Assembly: GCA_017995665.1 (NCBI GenBank) | Contig: JAGOIM010000094.1 | Location: 1 to 6,313 of the forward strand | Direction of reading: 5' to 3' | Length of the DNA: 6,313 bases | Source: Anaerolineaceae bacterium | GTDB lineage: Bacteria > Chloroflexota > Anaerolineae > Anaerolineales > Anaerolineaceae | In this document: positions 4,610 to 6,313 of the stretch, piece after piece | Position numbering within the stretch: position 1 is the stretch's first letter | Layout: each line of letters begins with the position of its first letter | The notes under the pieces: generated by a model | The model's input: only the letters and a program-made list of their open reading frames with translations | Told to the model about the DNA's origin: nothing | Databases searched by the model: none | Translations under genes and position numbers: made by a program

Positions 4610-6313
4610 TTATTCAACGCTGATCTGCGTGTAAACCGGTGTGATGTTCCCGTCCATATCCGAAACCAAAATGCCAACCAGATAATCAGCGGAGGGTAAA
4701 AATTGTGAACCTAAAGAAACCAAGCCGCCACTAAAGCTGAAGCTCTCGTTCTGATCATAGGAAGTGCCGCTGACGTTTCCGCTGCTATCCAAATCCATCC
4801 AGCGCCTGCTCGGGCTGAAGTTGTCCCCGACGTTTGGGGTCACTTCATAAGGCGCACCAACGCCATCGCCGCCGACAAAGATCAGGACTTTATAAAGCCG
4901 CTCATCCTTGAAGAGCAGTTGCGCAGTATGCGATTCACCACTATCCTGGAATGTATAAATTCCGTCGACCGCATAGGTCGCATCCTGATAATCTTTTCCA
5001 TAACTTTGTGGATTGAAAAGGGCCAAAACTTCCTGCGTCCCATCTCTAATCGTGAAGACCACTGGCTCAAATTTGAAATTGAACCTAAATTGCCCGCCTT
5101 GAGGCCAAACCGGGTAATAGACCCCATTTTGCTCAGCGGTTTCGGAGCTTTCCAAATAATCCATGTCGGCAACCCAAATAGAATTGGATGCTTCGTCCAG
5201 CATTCCGGTGAAGAGGTAAATGTAGCCAATATTTTCGCCGCTAATAACGGTCGACAAGTCGATTGATTCTAAACTACTTACTGTCTGAGCTGATGTTTCA
5301 ATTGCGGAAACTGTAACATTCCCTGAACCGGGAATCTGACTTGCCCGCGTCACACTAACCGCCTCGGCTGCATTTGCCTGGAACTGTCGCCCTGAGTAAT
5401 GATAGGCTAAAAAGTCATCCCAAAGCGAATATTTGCTGAAGCTGTCGGCAACGACGGTATATGAAGCCATGCCGGTTGACGAGTTTGAATAGAGCTGGGA
5501 ATTGGGGAAATAAATTGCAATACCGGTTGAACCCGGCTTACCGGAGCCATGCCTTTCGGCAACGATAACCTCATTCAATGCGCCAATCACATCTTCGGCA
5601 GCTGAACGAACATTGGCATCCCGATTATCTCTATAAACCAGTTGCACAAAGTGACCGAGGTCGATAAAGGAAGGTGGAACATCGCTGCCAAAAATCGAGG
5701 TGTAAGACTGGCTGTAGTTGCGAGCCTTTGCTACTGCTTTTTGATCAAGCCCCTGCAATTGATAGGTAAATTGATTTGCCGCATCAAGCAAGCCCTGATA
5801 ATTTTGCAGATCAACCGCGGTGATGGTGATGTTTTGTTCCAGATATTCAGCAAGCTCGTTGGCATCCATCCGGTTGACAGACCAGGCACCGACCGCATTT
5901 TGGTTCAAAAACTCAGTTCGGGCGCGGTCATCCACGACGCGTTGGTCTTGCGTGATGTAGGTCTCGACGATATTCGTTGCCAATTCCGCTGTGGAAATAT
6001 CGGGGTTGTAAACCAAAAGGCTCAAAAAGGCAGAATATGCCCAACCAACGCCCGGCTCGGTTTCTTCGGAGGCAACCGCATATTTGGTATAGGGAGCCAA
6101 GGCGGAGTAGACTTCCATTTGGCTCATCAAACAAGCGTCCAAGCCAATCAATTCAAATTTATCAATGGCTGTCGTCTGTTGAATTTCTTTCAGCGCAGCC
6201 TCAATCTCGTTTAGATAGAGAATGTCATCAGAAAAAGCGCTGCGTATAGGAGCATTGCTGCTATTGTCGCGTTGACTTGGAGCCGGGTCAGACCAACCGC
6301 CGGGCCAGCCCAT
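4610..6313 (-). CDS. Clostripain-family (C11) cysteine peptidase, N-terminus cut by window edge
   Basis: This is the last 567 residues of a peptidase of the clostripain family (C11, caspase-like fold, usually Arg- or Lys-specific and secreted or surface-associated). The first visible residues, MGWPGGWSDP, match the segment directly after the family's catalytic His-Gly, so this Met is internal and the true start, any signal peptide and the catalytic His lie beyond 6313. The catalytic Cys is visible as Cys61 of the fragment in ELIGLDACLMSQMEV (codon at 6131-6133). Further family features are SEETEPGVGWAY (82-93), FIDLGHFVQLV (216-226) and STGIAIYFP (262-270). Residues from about 310 to the end form a long beta-rich tail with many Ser, Asn and Thr and a GVYYPVWPQGGQF stretch; it may be a substrate-binding or surface module. 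No LPXTG signal or C-terminal membrane helix is seen, so the product is probably released or held by its N-terminus. The gene ends at an intrinsic terminator and is divergent from nothing in the window. Activity is likely but the His is not observed. Confidence 0.9.
   Translation of the reverse strand: MGWPGGWSDPAPSQRDNSSNAPIRSAFSDDILYLNEIEAALKEIQQTTAIDKFELIGLDACLMSQMEVYSALAPYTKYAVASEETEPGVGWAYSAFLSLLVYNPDISTAELATNIVETYITQDQRVVDDRARTEFLNQNAVGAWSVNRMDANELAEYLEQNITITAVDLQNYQGLLDAANQFTYQLQGLDQKAVAKARNYSQSYTSIFGSDVPPSFIDLGHFVQLVYRDNRDANVRSAAEDVIGALNEVIVAERHGSGKPGSTGIAIYFPNSQLYSNSSTGMASYTVVADSFSKYSLWDDFLAYHYSGRQFQANAAEAVSVTRASQIPGSGNVTVSAIETSAQTVSSLESIDLSTVISGENIGYIYLFTGMLDEASNSIWVADMDYLESSETAEQNGVYYPVWPQGGQFRFNFKFEPVVFTIRDGTQEVLALFNPQSYGKDYQDATYAVDGIYTFQDSGESHTAQLLFKDERLYKVLIFVGGDGVGAPYEVTPNVGDNFSPSRRWMDLDSSGNVSGTSYDQNESFSFSGGLVSLGSQFLPSADYLVGILVSDMDGNITPVYTQISVE

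Noticed and set aside
5642..6214. Open frame of 190 codons on the + strand opposite the C11 peptidase
   Set aside because: The peptidase on the other strand carries conserved catalytic motifs throughout this stretch; the + frame is a shadow with no motif and no ribosome site.

Overview
The window carries five protein-coding genes of ordinary bacterial type, with no tRNA, rRNA, CRISPR array or intact mobile element. Nothing in it names a species. The mix of genes (a DUF438/hemerythrin/PAS protein, a stand-alone NnrD, a clostripain-type C11 peptidase with a long beta-rich tail), the moderate GC judged by eye, and intergenic 7-bp tandem repeats would fit an Anaerolineae-like member of the Chloroflexota. 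That placement is an inference and is weakly held.

Left part, + strand: a small OsmC/Ohr-family protein (53-466) ends at a strong intrinsic terminator (494-527). A heptamer repeat array (533-567) and an AT-rich inverted repeat (587-601) follow, then a 390-residue DUF438-hemerythrin-PAS protein (652-1824). Both proteins suggest redox or gas (O2/NO) stress, but the terminator makes them separate transcripts.

Middle: the convergent gap between the DUF438 gene and nnrD holds a 163-bp REPIN-like element (1850-2012). It consists of two long hairpins in inverted orientation, each with a GTAG foot and each with a one-base bulge at the same place. nnrD (2050-2937, - strand) encodes the ADP/ATP-dependent NAD(P)HX dehydratase of nicotinamide nucleotide repair. 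The 280-bp gap upstream of it is a patchwork: a possible leaderless promoter, a heptamer array, what looks like the last 23 codons of an IS3/IS481-type transposase, and two more heptamer arrays, the last overlapping the stop codon of the next gene.

Right part, - strand: a 12-TM MFS transporter resembling the OFA/monocarboxylate branch (3217-4452), an intrinsic terminator (about 4549-4576), and the C-terminal 567 residues of a C11 cysteine peptidase (4610-6313) that runs off the right edge. The catalytic Cys lies inside the window and the catalytic His should lie just outside it.

No operon is evident. The most unusual content is between the genes: four arrays with strict 7-bp periodicity and one REPIN-like element. 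I see no multi-gene undescribed system here; the repeats are the best lead.
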